Below, piece by piece: positions 28,275-38,049 of a stretch of DNA of 64,000 nucleotides. Source of the DNA: an uncultured Lachnospiraceae bacterium (GTDB lineage Bacteria; Bacillota; Clostridia; Lachnospirales; Lachnospiraceae); the NCBI GenBank assembly GCA_950097145.1, contig CATNCF010000011.1, forward strand, positions 1-64,000. Direction: 5' to 3'. The position numbers and the translations under genes were made by a program. Under the pieces are notes generated by a model. The model worked only from the letters and a program-made list of their open reading frames with translations, was not told where the DNA came from and made no database searches. Positions within the stretch are counted from its first letter, which is position 1, and each line of letters begins with the position of its first letter.

Positions 28275-29096
28275 ATGCTGCCAGGTGTCTATCTTGCCCG
28301 CAAAAAAGACGGAACTTCTTACTACCGTTCCAGCATAACTTTCCAAAACAAACACATATCCCTGGGCAGTTTTGCCTCGGAACAAACGGCCCACGAAGCA
28401 TACCAGGAAGCGGCATGTCTGCTCTTTGATTCCTCCACAGCCTTTGACGACGTTTTTTCACTCCCCACTATTCTAAATTTTGACAAGGTGATTTCTTTGC
28501 TGAATTTTCGGGATAACCATATTTATTTTAAAAATCCTATTTATTTGCGGAATAATTATTTTGTCTATTATCTTTCCCAGACAGAAGAATTAAAATTCGA
28601 TATCGATGATCTTTTTTATTACTCCAGCCATAAAATTATGCGCCGCCAGGGACATCTTTTTGTCAGTGATTACGGAATGCAGGTCAGCATCCTGTCCAGA
28701 TATGGCATTAAAAGCCATGCAGTGGCCGGACGGGACTACTACTTTGCCAACGAAGACCCTCTGGATCTCCGCTATTCCAACATTATTGTCATTAACCGCT
28801 ATTATGGAGTGACAAAAATCAGTTCTCCTGGTTCTGACAGTTACAAAGTTCAGATTCATATCAATGGAAATTATACGGTAGGAACCTACCAAAAAGAAGA
28901 AAAAGCAGCCATTGCTTATAATAAAGCTGTTGATCTTGCAAAAACACACGGTGTCCAAAAGAATTTCCAGACCAATTATCTGGAGGGGTATTCTCCCAGG
29001 GAATATGCCGAACTATACAGCCAAATCAAACTCTCAAAAAAATATCTGCATTATCTGCAGACTATATCAGACAATTCAGGAGCGGCAAAAAGTTAA
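28275..29096 (+). CDS. protein with two AP2-like domains and a degenerate HNH-like centre
   Basis: 273 aa. Residues 1-52 (GVYLARKKDGTSYYRSSI...LGSFASEQTAHEAYQEAA) and about 175-235 (YGVTKI...GTYQKEEKAAIAYNKAVDLA) each follow the AP2/integrase-like DNA-binding pattern. Between them, RRQGHLFVSDYGMQ and NEDPLDLRYSNIIVIN resemble the shell of HNH homing endonucleases with an AP2 tail, but the catalytic histidine pair is not recognisable. It therefore looks like a domesticated DNA-binding relative rather than an active nuclease. AAAGGAGG precedes the ATG. The gene has its own promoter and terminator. Transcriptional regulation is the simplest guess; there is no direct evidence. Confidence 0.6.
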   Translation: MLPGVYLARKKDGTSYYRSSITFQNKHISLGSFASEQTAHEAYQEAACLLFDSSTAFDDVFSLPTILNFDKVISLLNFRDNHIYFKNPIYLRNNYFVYYLSQTEELKFDIDDLFYYSSHKIMRRQGHLFVSDYGMQVSILSRYGIKSHAVAGRDYYFANEDPLDLRYSNIIVINRYYGVTKISSPGSDSYKVQIHINGNYTVGTYQKEEKAAIAYNKAVDLAKTHGVQKNFQTNYLEGYSPREYAELYSQIKLSKKYLHYLQTISDNSGAAKS

Positions 29097-29117
29097 TTAC
29101 TTTTACCGCTCCTTTTT
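29079..29117. terminator. bidirectional terminator between the AP2 gene and leuD
   Basis: AGGAGCGG-caaaaagttaattactttta-CCGCTCCTTTTTG. The stem overlaps the last codons of the AP2-domain gene and serves both convergent genes. Confidence 0.75.
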
Positions 29118-29120
29118 GCA

Positions 29121-29606
29121 CTATTTCTGATTAATATAATTTATCAATCCTTCGGATTTGATAATTTTCTGCATAAATTCAGGAAATGCCTGCCCCTGGA
29201 AGGTTGTTCCCTTTGTCATATTTGTAATGATTCCGCTGTCGAAATCCACTTCCACCTGATCTCCCGCTTCAATCCCTTTTGCAGCCTCAGGACATTCAAT
29301 AATGGGAAGTCCGATATTGATGGCATTGCGGTAAAATATTCTCGCAAAGGTTTCTGCAATAACACAGCTTACTCCTGCCGCTTTGATTGCAATGGGCGCG
29401 TGCTCTCTGGAAGAACCGCAGCCAAAATTCTTATCTGCAACGATCAAATCCCCTGTCTTCACCCGATTCACAAATTCTTTATCAATATCTTCCATGCAAT
29501 GTGTGGCCAATTCTTTTGGATCTGATGAATTCAGGTATCTTGCTGGAATAATTACATCTGTATCCACGTTATCTCCATATTTAAAAACTGTTCCGCTGGC
29601 TTTCAT
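29121..29606 (-). CDS. leuD: 3-isopropylmalate dehydratase small subunit
   Basis: 161 aa, the short form typical of the LeuCD2/HACN-like class. With LeuC it isomerises 2- to 3-isopropylmalate in leucine synthesis. The swivelling-domain pattern [15 protein letters not shown] and [14 protein letters not shown] is clear. It starts just after the leuC stop, with AGGAGG in the gap. leuA and leuB are not in the window. Confidence 0.95.
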   Translation of the reverse strand: MKASGTVFKYGDNVDTDVIIPARYLNSSDPKELATHCMEDIDKEFVNRVKTGDLIVADKNFGCGSSREHAPIAIKAAGVSCVIAETFARIFYRNAINIGLPIIECPEAAKGIEAGDQVEVDFDSGIITNMTKGTTFQGQAFPEFMQKIIKSEGLINYINQK

Positions 29607-29616
29607 TTTCTTCCTC

Positions 29617-30873
29617 CTATTCTTCTGGTGCAGAAATCTTACCAGTAATGGCGCTTGCCGCGGCTACTGCCGGGCTTGCAAGATAGATCTCTGATTCTAC
29701 ATGTCCCATACGTCCTACAAAATTACGGTTCGTTGTGGAAACGCATCTCTCTCCTTCTGCCAAAATCCCCATATAGCCGCCCAGACATGGGCCGCAGGTA
29801 GGCGTGCTTACAATCGCTCCTGCTTCGATAAAAATCCGGTTCAGCCCTTCTTCCATAGCCTCCAGATAGATTCTCTGGGTTGCAGGAATTACAATGCAGC
29901 GGACTCCCTTAGCTACTTTTTTGCCTTTGAGTACCTGGGCCGCCGTGCGGAGATCATCCAGCCGGCCGTTGGTACAGGAACCAATCACCACCTGGTCAAT
30001 CTTAACATCGCCTGCCTCGTCAACCGTTCTTGTATTTTCTGGCAGATGCGGAAATGCAACCGTTGGCTTTAAAGTACTTAAGTCAATGGTATATGTTTCC
30101 TCATACTCTGCATCTTCGTCCGCTTCATAAATCTTGTATTCTCTTGTGGAATGTTCTTTCATATATGCAATTGCAGTATCATCTACCGGGAAAATACCAT
30201 TTTTTCCGCCTGCCTCAATTGCCATATTGGCGATGGTAAATCTGTCGTCCATAGAGAGATTAGAGATGCCTTCCCCTGTAAACTCCATAGATTTATACAA
30301 TGCTCCGTCTACGCCAATCATTCCAATGATATGTAGAATCACATCTTTTCCGCTCACCCATTTCGAAGGTTTCCCTACAATATCAAACTTAATGGCAGAG
30401 GGCACTTTAAACCATGCCTTTCCAGTGGCCATGCCTGCCGCCATATCGGTGCTTCCAACACCCGTAGAGAACGCTCCCAGGGCCCCATAAGTACAAGTAT
30501 GCGAATCTGCGCCGATGATTACATCTCCTGCAACCGTCAATCCTTTCTCTGGAAGCAGCGCATGTTCAATTCCCATCTCTCCCACATCAAAGTAATTTGT
30601 GATATCGTGCTTACAAGCAAATTCCCGGACACATTTACAATGCTGTGCCGACTTAATATCCTTATTCGGCACAAAATGATCCATAACTAACGCAATTTTA
30701 TCTTTATGGAAAATTCCCTCTGTAGTAAATTTATCCATCTCATGGATGGCTACTGGTGAGGTAATATCATTTCCCAAAACCAGATCCAGTTCTGCTTCAA
30801 TCAACTGTCCTGCTTTTACTTCAGGAAGTCCAGCCGCCGCTGCCAGAATCTTCTGTGTCATTGTCATTCCCAT
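29617..30873 (-). CDS. leuC: 3-isopropylmalate dehydratase large subunit
   Basis: 418 aa, aconitase-family catalytic subunit with a 4Fe-4S cluster. The cluster cysteines are seen in VIGSCTNGR and [24 protein letters not shown] is the other hallmark. The ATG at 30873 has AGGAGG 7 nt upstream. A promoter lies at 30906-30934, and a LysR gene is divergently transcribed from the same 155 bp gap. Confidence 0.95.
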   Translation of the reverse strand: MGMTMTQKILAAAAGLPEVKAGQLIEAELDLVLGNDITSPVAIHEMDKFTTEGIFHKDKIALVMDHFVPNKDIKSAQHCKCVREFACKHDITNYFDVGEMGIEHALLPEKGLTVAGDVIIGADSHTCTYGALGAFSTGVGSTDMAAGMATGKAWFKVPSAIKFDIVGKPSKWVSGKDVILHIIGMIGVDGALYKSMEFTGEGISNLSMDDRFTIANMAIEAGGKNGIFPVDDTAIAYMKEHSTREYKIYEADEDAEYEETYTIDLSTLKPTVAFPHLPENTRTVDEAGDVKIDQVVIGSCTNGRLDDLRTAAQVLKGKKVAKGVRCIVIPATQRIYLEAMEEGLNRIFIEAGAIVSTPTCGPCLGGYMGILAEGERCVSTTNRNFVGRMGHVESEIYLASPAVAAASAITGKISAPEE

Positions 30874-30905
30874 ATATAATCCTCCTGTTCTTTTGATCCT
30901 TGATC

Positions 30906-30934
30906 ATCATAATCTAAAAAGCATAAAACTTCAA
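30906..30934 (-). promoter_or_regulatory. promoter of leuCD
   Basis: TTGAAG, 17 nt, TATGAT on the minus strand, in the leuC/lysR divergent gap that also holds an AT-rich ATAATTATCATAATTTA dyad near 31000 suited to LysR binding. Confidence 0.6.
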
Positions 30935-31028
30935 TACTTTTTCTGCTTGCTATTTTAGCACATCAAATAGTATAATAGAAATACATATTAAATATAATTA
31001 TCATAATTTACAGTTATGGAGAAAGCTT

Positions 31029-31925
31029 ATGAACCAGAACCTATCCTCTTACCGCATTTTTTACGCCGTTGCTAATACTGGAAATATTTCTAAAACAGCA
31101 AAGGAACTTTATATCAGCCAGCCGGCTATCAGTAAATCTATCCAAAAACTGGAAGAAAACCTGGGGGTAAAACTTTTTGACCGAAGCTCCCGGGGAGTCA
31201 CGCTTACACAAGAAGGGGAGTTACTGTATACGCATGTAAAATCTGCCTTTGAAACACTTACCATCGGGGAGGACAAACTCCGCCGCTCAGCAGCCCTTGG
31301 TATGGGAAGCCTGGCCATTGGAGCCAGTTCCACCTTGTGCAAATACATCCTGCTTCCTTATTTAAAGGATTTCATCAAACAATACCCTCATATCAGCATT
31401 TCCATTGCCTGCCATTCCACAAATCATACATTAAGGCTGCTGGAAGACGGAAAGCTGGACATTGGATTAATCGGAAAACCAGAAAACTGCAAAAGCATTA
31501 ACTTTTATTCGTTGAAAGAAATTAAAGACATTTTTGCTGCCACCCGTGATTATCTCCACAATCTCAGCGTCCGCGGGATAAACCGCAGACATATTCTGCA
31601 GAGTTCAACCCTTTTACTGCTGGATCGGGAAAATATGACCCGGCAGTATATTAACAATTACTTTCAGGAGCACCATATTTTTCTGCAGGACGCCATAGAA
31701 GTTTCCAATATGGATCTGCTCATCGAGATGACCAAAATAAGCCTGGGCGCCGGCTGTGTTATCCAGGATTTTGTCCAGGCAGAATTAAAATCCGGCGCCT
31801 TGATTGAGATTCCTCTTGAACATCCCATTCAAAAACGTGAAATTGGCTTTGCCCACAATAAAACCAGCAAAATTTCCAAGTCTCTGGAACAATTTATCGA
31901 ATTTTATGAAAAATATAAACTTTAA
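31029..31925 (+). CDS. LysR-family transcriptional regulator
   Basis: 298 aa. The N-terminal winged helix (FYAVANTGNISKTAKELYISQPAISKSI) and a type 2 periplasmic-binding-like effector domain follow the LysR plan. It is transcribed away from leuCD. LysR proteins usually control the divergent neighbour in response to a pathway metabolite, so control of leuCD is a reasonable inference. The stop codon is followed at once by a 175 bp palindromic element. Confidence 0.9.
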   Translation: MNQNLSSYRIFYAVANTGNISKTAKELYISQPAISKSIQKLEENLGVKLFDRSSRGVTLTQEGELLYTHVKSAFETLTIGEDKLRRSAALGMGSLAIGASSTLCKYILLPYLKDFIKQYPHISISIACHSTNHTLRLLEDGKLDIGLIGKPENCKSINFYSLKEIKDIFAATRDYLHNLSVRGINRRHILQSSTLLLLDRENMTRQYINNYFQEHHIFLQDAIEVSNMDLLIEMTKISLGAGCVIQDFVQAELKSGALIEIPLEHPIQKREIGFAHNKTSKISKSLEQFIEFYEKYKL

Positions 31926-32100
31926 GTAACAGTTCAGCCATAACTGACTGGATGGACGAATCATGCTTGCATGAGTGAGCACATCCAGTCAGTTATGAGC
32001 GGAGCGCCTTTTAAGCCTCAGACAAAAGCTGCGTAGCAGCGGATAGCCTGCTTTGCAGGCGGTCTGTGGCTTATTATAAAGGTGCGGTCTGAACTGTTAC
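31926..32100. repeat. 175 bp multibranched palindromic element
   Basis: Outer arms GTAACAGTTCAG (31926-31937) and CTGAACTGTTAC (32089-32100) are perfect inverted repeats. One inner arm is ATAACTGACTGGATG paired with CATCCAGTCAGTTAT (15 bp perfect). A second arm is AAGCCTCAGAC with GTCTGTGGCTT and carries two small hairpins (GCTGC-GTA-GCAGC, GCCTGC-TTT-GCAGGC). The whole folds as a three-way junction. It has no coding capacity and no second copy in the window. A MITE or an excised-cassette scar are the main alternatives. Confidence 0.75.
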
Positions 32101-32107
32101 ACTTTAA

Positions 32108-32138
32108 AACCCCCAGACAGCTTATCCTGTCTGAGGGC
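32108..32138 (-). terminator. terminator of ilvC
   Basis: CCCTCAGACAG-gataag-CTGTCTGGGGGTTTTAAA on the minus strand just past the ilvC stop. Confidence 0.8.
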
Positions 32139-32153
32139 AGCGCTTTCATAAAT

Positions 32154-33185
<1,032 letters not shown>

Positions 33186-33308
33186 CTAAAATATTTATGA
33201 TTTCTCTGACAATCCCATTAGAAACCATCAGAACAATGGAAAAATGTCAAACACTCTTCCATCAAACATCCATTATTTAGCCGCTTTCCGCCTGTTTAGG
33301 GACGAATA

Positions 33309-33809
33309 TCAATCAAACATTTTAACATCTGACGATCCCCTGGTCAAACCTGTTATTCCGGTTCTGGCAAGCTCCAGTATTTCATATCCCTCCAATAATT
33401 CCAAAAATGCGTCCAGTTTATTCTGGCTTCCAATCAGCTCAATCATCATAGAATCATTGGTCACATCCACAATCTTGGTCTTAAATATCTCTGCCAGAGA
33501 TATGACTGCCTGCCGTTCCGTATTTTTTACTCTGATTTTAATGAGGATCAGCTCTCTGCATACAGAACTTCCATACTCCAGCTTCTTAATATCAACTACG
33601 TCTTCCAGCTTTGCAAGCTGCTTTTCAATCTGTTCCAGAATCAGTTCATCCCCGCTTGAAACAATGGTAATTCTGGTAAATCTGGGATCTGCTGTCACTC
33701 CTGCTGATATGCTGTCAATATTATATCCTCTCCGGCTAAACAGACCGGAAACATGACTGAGCACATTGGGGGTATTTTCAACCAAAATCGATAGTGCCTG
33801 TCTCTCCAT
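33309..33809 (-). CDS. ilvN: acetolactate synthase small (regulatory) subunit
   Basis: 166 aa. The N-terminal ACT domain (LSILVENTPNVLSHVSGLFSRRGYNIDSI) senses valine and modulates the catalytic IlvB subunit; the C-terminal ALS_ss_C domain follows (LIKIRVKNTERQAV). The ATG at 33809 has AGG 8 nt upstream; the track start is a TTG two codons earlier. The catalytic ilvB gene is not in the window, so the partner must be encoded elsewhere. Confidence 0.93.
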   Translation of the reverse strand: MERQALSILVENTPNVLSHVSGLFSRRGYNIDSISAGVTADPRFTRITIVSSGDELILEQIEKQLAKLEDVVDIKKLEYGSSVCRELILIKIRVKNTERQAVISLAEIFKTKIVDVTNDSMMIELIGSQNKLDAFLELLEGYEILELARTGITGLTRGSSDVKMFD

Positions 33810-33878
33810 GTGCAAAACCTGCCTTTTCTATTTACCTACATCATTGGTACACCGGGTATCTCCCCGCGATCACTAATT

Positions 33879-33906
33879 AGTTTAGCACATTAACTCGGTT
33901 TGTCAA
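33879..33906 (-). promoter_or_regulatory. promoter of ilvN-ilvC
   Basis: TTGACA, 16 nt, TAAACT on the minus strand about 70 nt before the ilvN ATG. The short leader holds a GGGGAGATACCCGG stretch but no recognisable T-box or leader peptide. Confidence 0.6.
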
Positions 33907-33938
33907 TAGTTTCCTTTATTTGTTTTAAGGATTTGCTA

Positions 33939-34820
33939 TTAAGGAGAATGCCAGATTTCATCAATGCCGTCCGCTTTCCACCGGTTCCGTTCCTCCTCAT
34001 ATCCTGTCACTGCCAGATACTGAAAAGAGCTTGCCGTTTTCAATGCATTATAAACATACCGCAGCGGAATTCTCCTGCGGTTATTTTCCGGGCTTCCAGG
34101 TTCCGCTAAGAACACCGTATCATCTTCCCTGCGGTACATCCAGATATTTACATAATGTCCCAGCGTACTTAGCCAGAAGGTATTGTCCTCTCTGCTGCTG
34201 ACCAGAACGATCGCTGACTGCATCTGTTCCACCTGATTCTGGAATTCAGCATAAGTTCCCGGTTTATGAAACAAGTAGCAGGTTATCCCGCAGGACTGCA
34301 GCACTGACTTCATGTTTTTCCAGCTAATGGCTCCCGATTCCCCGCTGGGTCCGTAATTAGAAACACGTTTGGCATATTCAAACATGTCCCAGGGAGAAAC
34401 TTCATAAGGAGACAGAGTATCATATACATTCGCCATGCAGCACAGCCCGCAGCCAAAACTTCCAAAGGTATTTCCTTCCACGCTAAAACCACACCATTCC
34501 CCAGACCAGGAAATCCCTGTCTGATAGGATCTGGGTCCCTGTAAAAATGAATAAATCCCGCTCTCTTCAAGCTCAGGATAACTCTCTTGTTCCTGCACGC
34601 CGAAGGTATTAACCAGGGCCTCTTCGTTCTGCAGTGACAGCAGTTCCTTCAAATAGCCATCCGAACCAAGATAAGTCTTATTCTTTTCTTCCACCTGTAC
34701 TTCAATATCCTCTTCCTGAATATCCTTTCGGCCAATCCTGTTCCACTCCGTTACATCCATATGCAAAAGCAGCAGCAAAAACATCAGGTTCCAGCACGCA
34801 GACAGATATTTTTTCATCAT
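33939..34820 (-). CDS. secreted C39-like (papain-fold) protein
   Basis: 293 aa. A signal peptide or anchor (MMKKYLSACWNLMFLLLLL) is followed by a linker and, at about residues 110-270, a papain-like domain. It has a Cys-rich FGSFGCGLCCMANVY segment, a later GHYVNIWMY that would hold the catalytic His, and AEPGSPENN. This is the order of Peptidase_C39-like proteins. Enzymatic activity is unproven. The ATG at 34820 has AAAGGAA upstream; the track ORF adds 51 codons. No bacteriocin or ABC exporter gene adjoins it, so precursor processing is not indicated. Confidence 0.6.
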   Translation of the reverse strand: MMKKYLSACWNLMFLLLLLHMDVTEWNRIGRKDIQEEDIEVQVEEKNKTYLGSDGYLKELLSLQNEEALVNTFGVQEQESYPELEESGIYSFLQGPRSYQTGISWSGEWCGFSVEGNTFGSFGCGLCCMANVYDTLSPYEVSPWDMFEYAKRVSNYGPSGESGAISWKNMKSVLQSCGITCYLFHKPGTYAEFQNQVEQMQSAIVLVSSREDNTFWLSTLGHYVNIWMYRREDDTVFLAEPGSPENNRRRIPLRYVYNALKTASSFQYLAVTGYEEERNRWKADGIDEIWHSP

Positions 34821-34926
34821 GTCTATTCCTTTCTGGTTCTGCAGTTCATAACAGTTCTCATTTATTTTACTCTCCCTGGAATCCAATGTCAATATGTACA
34901 AAAATACTGATATTCCCAGAAAGTAC

Positions 34927-34955
34927 TTGACTTTTTCGACAAAAGGGCATATTGT
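34927..34955 (+). promoter_or_regulatory. promoter of the GntR-ABC operon
   Basis: TTGACT, 17 nt, TATTGT on the plus strand, with the -10 inside the inverted repeat described next. Confidence 0.65.
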
Positions 34956-34975
34956 ATTATTAATATAGTACAATA
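34950..34975. promoter_or_regulatory. candidate operator of the GntR regulator
   Basis: TATTGTA-N12-TACAATA, a perfect inverted repeat overlapping the -10 box and start of the operon. Its geometry resembles YtrA-family operators, so autorepression is likely. Confidence 0.6.
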
Positions 34976-35001
34976 ATACATATAGAAAGCGAGGTGATTA
35001 G

Positions 35002-35388
35002 ATGCCATGGAATTTAAATTCCGACCGGCCTATCTTTATCCAGATTATCGAAAAAATTCAGATGGATATTATCTCCGGACTTTATCATCCAGGCGATAAA
35101 CTGCCTTCTGTTCGGGATCTCGCACAAGAAGCATCTGTAAATCCCAACACCATGCAGAAGGCTCTTTCTGAACTGGAGAGGACTGGGCTTGTCTATTCAC
35201 AAAGAACCAGCGGACGATTTATTACGGAGGATACTGTTATGATTGATAATTTAAAATCAGAACTTGCCAGAGAAATTATCACACAATTTCTGGATAATAT
35301 GGAAAAACTTGGCATAGAAAAAGAAGAAGCTATATCACTAATCTCTGAAATCAGCAAAGGAGACGGTCATGACACTGTTAAAATGTAA
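35002..35388 (+). CDS. GntR-family regulator, YtrA subfamily
   Basis: 128 aa. Winged helix at residues about 8-75 (GDKLPSVRDLAQEASVNPNTMQKALSEL) with a short C-terminal tail typical of YtrA rather than a large ligand domain. It is the first gene of a three-gene operon with an ABC ATPase and permease, the classical YtrA arrangement, and overlaps the ATPase gene by 20 nt. It probably represses its own operon from the dyad at 34950-34975. The inducing signal is unknown; cell-envelope antibiotics are typical for relatives. Confidence 0.9.
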   Translation: MPWNLNSDRPIFIQIIEKIQMDIISGLYHPGDKLPSVRDLAQEASVNPNTMQKALSELERTGLVYSQRTSGRFITEDTVMIDNLKSELAREIITQFLDNMEKLGIEKEEAISLISEISKGDGHDTVKM

Positions 35389-36064
35389 GGAGCTAACGAA
35401 AAAATATGGAAACCACACTGCCCTTTCCGGTATTAATCTCCAGATTGAAAGCGGTCATATCATTGGACTTCTGGGCCCAAATGGAAGCGGTAAAACCACA
35501 TTGATTAAAATGATTACAGGAGTGCTAGCCCCAACTTCCGGAACAGTCTGTATCAACGATAAGCCAGTGGGGCCTGAGAGCAAAAGCCAGATATCCTATC
35601 TCCCTGACCACACATACCTGAATCCTTCCATGCGTGTACGGGATATTATGGATTTTTTTGAGGATTTCTATGAAGATTTTGATTCCATGCGTGCCTATGA
35701 CATGCTTGCAAAACTTCAGATTAATCCCAACTGCAAATTAAAAACTCTCTCCAAAGGAACTCAGGAAAAAGTTCAGCTCATTCTGGTCATGAGCCGCCGG
35801 GCAAAATTGTATATTCTGGACGAACCAATTGCCAGGGTAGATCCTGCCGCCAGAGATTACATATTGGATACCATCCTGTCCAATTACGATGAAACTGCAT
35901 CCATCCTGATTTCCACCCACCTTATCTCTGATATTGAAAATATACTGGATGAAGTGATTTTTATTCAAAACGGCATACTGCACACCCACGCAGGGGTTGA
36001 TGATCTCCGCCAAAAAGAGCATAAATCCATTGACACTATATTCCGGGAGGTATTCAAATGCTAA
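35369..36064 (+). CDS. ABC transporter ATP-binding protein
   Basis: 231 aa. Walker A GPNGSGKTT, a signature region that is degenerate (LSKGTQEKVQL instead of LSGGQ) and Walker B LYILDEPIARVDP are present. This fits export or efflux ATPases of the YtrB/YtrE-like or BcrA-like kind. It overlaps both neighbours, pointing to translational coupling with the permease (7 nt overlap). Confidence 0.9.
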   Translation: MTLLKCKELTKKYGNHTALSGINLQIESGHIIGLLGPNGSGKTTLIKMITGVLAPTSGTVCINDKPVGPESKSQISYLPDHTYLNPSMRVRDIMDFFEDFYEDFDSMRAYDMLAKLQINPNCKLKTLSKGTQEKVQLILVMSRRAKLYILDEPIARVDPAARDYILDTILSNYDETASILISTHLISDIENILDEVIFIQNGILHTHAGVDDLRQKEHKSIDTIFREVFKC

Positions 36065-36918
36065 AAAAATTATTAAAATATGAATGGAAATCCGTCAGCA
36101 GAATTCTGCTTCCCCTCAATCTGGGAATCGTACTTCTGACCATCATTGGATGCGTCATATTAAGTACTGACATATTTGACTCGGAGCAGGCTCTGCCCCT
36201 GGCTCTGCTTCTTTTCCTTTTTTACACCCTTTCGGTCATAACTTTTACTGGAATCACACTGATCTATATTTATGTCCATTTTTACAAAAACCTGTTTACT
36301 GCCGAAGGCTATCTCTTTCATACCCTTCCGGTAACCAGAACCCAGTTATTCCATTCAAAACTGTTTGTTGGGAGCTTCTGGTGTTCCATCAACAGTCTGC
36401 TCACCGTATTATCAGCCGCAGCCCTGGGGTTTGCCGCCGGGTTCCATGCCGCTGCCGTAGATAACATAGACAGTATGCAGGGCCTGCTTATGGACGGTTC
36501 TATAGCAAAAACTGCAGACAGGACTTCCGCAGACTTTATTTTTTCTGAAATTTTCGGTTTTTCCCCTGTAGTATTTGTCATTGTGCTGGTACTTATGCTG
36601 GTGACAAGCTGTATCAGTTCCGTACTGATGGGCTATTTAAGCATTCTCCTTGGACAGTTAATAGAAAAATTCCGGCTGGCAGCCTCCATTGGATTTTATA
36701 TGGCTATTTACATCGTCACCCAAGTCCTGGCTTCTATCGTTATGATCGTTCCAAACCTGCATTTGTTCTTAGACAACAGTGACGAATCATCCAAATATTT
36801 TCTCAGCAGCTTTTTCTGTTCCATGCTGCCTGCAGCAATCATCACACAATTGATTTTAATTCTGATTTTCTATGCGGCTTCCATTTTTTTGATACGGCGA
36901 AGCGTCAATCTGGAATAA
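36058..36918 (+). CDS. ABC transporter permease
   Basis: 286 aa with about six hydrophobic segments. It begins with the MLKKLLKYEWKSVSR pattern common in ABC-2-type export permeases. It pairs with the ATPase encoded just upstream. The substrate is not evident. GGGAGG precedes the ATG inside the ATPase gene. Confidence 0.85.
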   Translation: MLKKLLKYEWKSVSRILLPLNLGIVLLTIIGCVILSTDIFDSEQALPLALLLFLFYTLSVITFTGITLIYIYVHFYKNLFTAEGYLFHTLPVTRTQLFHSKLFVGSFWCSINSLLTVLSAAALGFAAGFHAAAVDNIDSMQGLLMDGSIAKTADRTSADFIFSEIFGFSPVVFVIVLVLMLVTSCISSVLMGYLSILLGQLIEKFRLAASIGFYMAIYIVTQVLASIVMIVPNLHLFLDNSDESSKYFLSSFFCSMLPAAIITQLILILIFYAASIFLIRRSVNLE

Positions 36919-36929
36919 ACATCTAAGCC

Positions 36930-36974
36930 ATGCGTTTTGGCGCAAGAAAAAATATGCAAAAGAACGCATGGCAA
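36930..36974. terminator. hairpin after the GntR-ABC operon
   Basis: GCCATGCGTT...AACGCATGGC, a 10 bp stem with a long A-rich loop, between the permease gene and the convergent HTH gene. No good T-run follows, so function as a terminator is uncertain. Confidence 0.45.
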
Positions 36975-37027
36975 TTAGCATTCCCCTGAGCTATCATGTT
37001 ACATGAGAGGGGAGGTGCAATACTTCT

Positions 37028-37945
37028 TTATATCATATAATTCCTGGCATACTCTTTTACTTGCTCAGCAGATTCCTGCTGTCCAACTGTTTCGAACAAA
37101 ACAATACTCTGTAAAAAAATCTTTTTTGACATTTCAATTTGCCCAAGCTCTGCCAAAGCACATGCCTTATTGCATAACAGCATAGGAAATGTATGCATTT
37201 TCCCGTATTCAATACAAAAATCAATTCCCTTTTGGCAGAGTTCCAGGGCGTCACTGTAATACCCTTCCTGTTCCATCCATGCAGAAAGGTTTTGAAGAAT
37301 CATCGGATATTTCTCTGAAATCATTTGTCCATTCATGTTTCCTTTCTCTATATATTCTTTTAAATCAAATAAAATCCGCAGGGCTTCCCACAGATTTCCC
37401 ATGGCGTGATGGACACACCCTATACTGTTCAGAATACTGATTTCCTGATAAGTCAGAAGCCTTGTCCGGATATGCATCCCGTCAAAATCCGGAATTGTCA
37501 TGCAGATTGTCTCCAGAAGCTTTTCTAACACATATTCCAGTTTTTCTCCCTGATCTTTTCGCATCATAATCCTGACAAAGGACAAATACTGTTTCTCCAT
37601 GAGCAGATTCGATTCTTTGCTCACTCCTTCGTTCATCATCTTCTCCAAATCATCCGCCAGTTTCTGTGTTTTCTCATATTCCTTCCTTCCAAAACAGCGG
37701 ATAAGTTCCTGCTCCAGCTCATATTTTTCTGCCTCTTTTGGGTTTATTCCCACATCAAATATCCAGTCTTTCAGTCCCAGTCTCTGCATCAGGCCTTCCA
37801 ATATTTTCTTTCCGGGCGCCTGCTGTCCATTTTCAATTCTTGACAGCGTAGAAGGTGTGCATATTCCATAGCACACTTCCTCTTGAGAATATTTCTGTCT
37901 CTCTCTGGCATCCCGCAGCAGCTCGCCAATAATATAATACCCCAT
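37028..37945 (-). CDS. HTH regulator with TPR-like C-terminal domain
   Basis: 305 aa. The N-terminal Xre-type helix-turn-helix (residues 5-60: LLRDARERQKYSQEEVCYGICTPSTLSRIENGQ) is followed by about 230 residues of helical hairpins like TPR repeats, the plan of peptide-responsive regulators (Rgg/PlcR-like). No signal-peptide gene is visible nearby. The ATG at 37945 follows AAGAGG. It sits just downstream of a two-component system on the same strand. Confidence 0.8.
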   Translation of the reverse strand: MGYYIIGELLRDARERQKYSQEEVCYGICTPSTLSRIENGQQAPGKKILEGLMQRLGLKDWIFDVGINPKEAEKYELEQELIRCFGRKEYEKTQKLADDLEKMMNEGVSKESNLLMEKQYLSFVRIMMRKDQGEKLEYVLEKLLETICMTIPDFDGMHIRTRLLTYQEISILNSIGCVHHAMGNLWEALRILFDLKEYIEKGNMNGQMISEKYPMILQNLSAWMEQEGYYSDALELCQKGIDFCIEYGKMHTFPMLLCNKACALAELGQIEMSKKIFLQSIVLFETVGQQESAEQVKEYARNYMI

Positions 37946-38049
37946 AACATATAACCTCTTTTGCTTTTTTGATTCTCTTCCTTCATCATACAAAGCAAAC
38001 CATGGTTATTTAAAAAAATATGATATTTGCGGTGTCTCCCGTATTTTTT

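Noticed and set aside
33810-33938. Possible T-box or leader-peptide attenuator before ilvN
   Set aside because: No T-box core, no run of Ile/Val/Leu codons, and no terminator hairpin with a T-run were seen.
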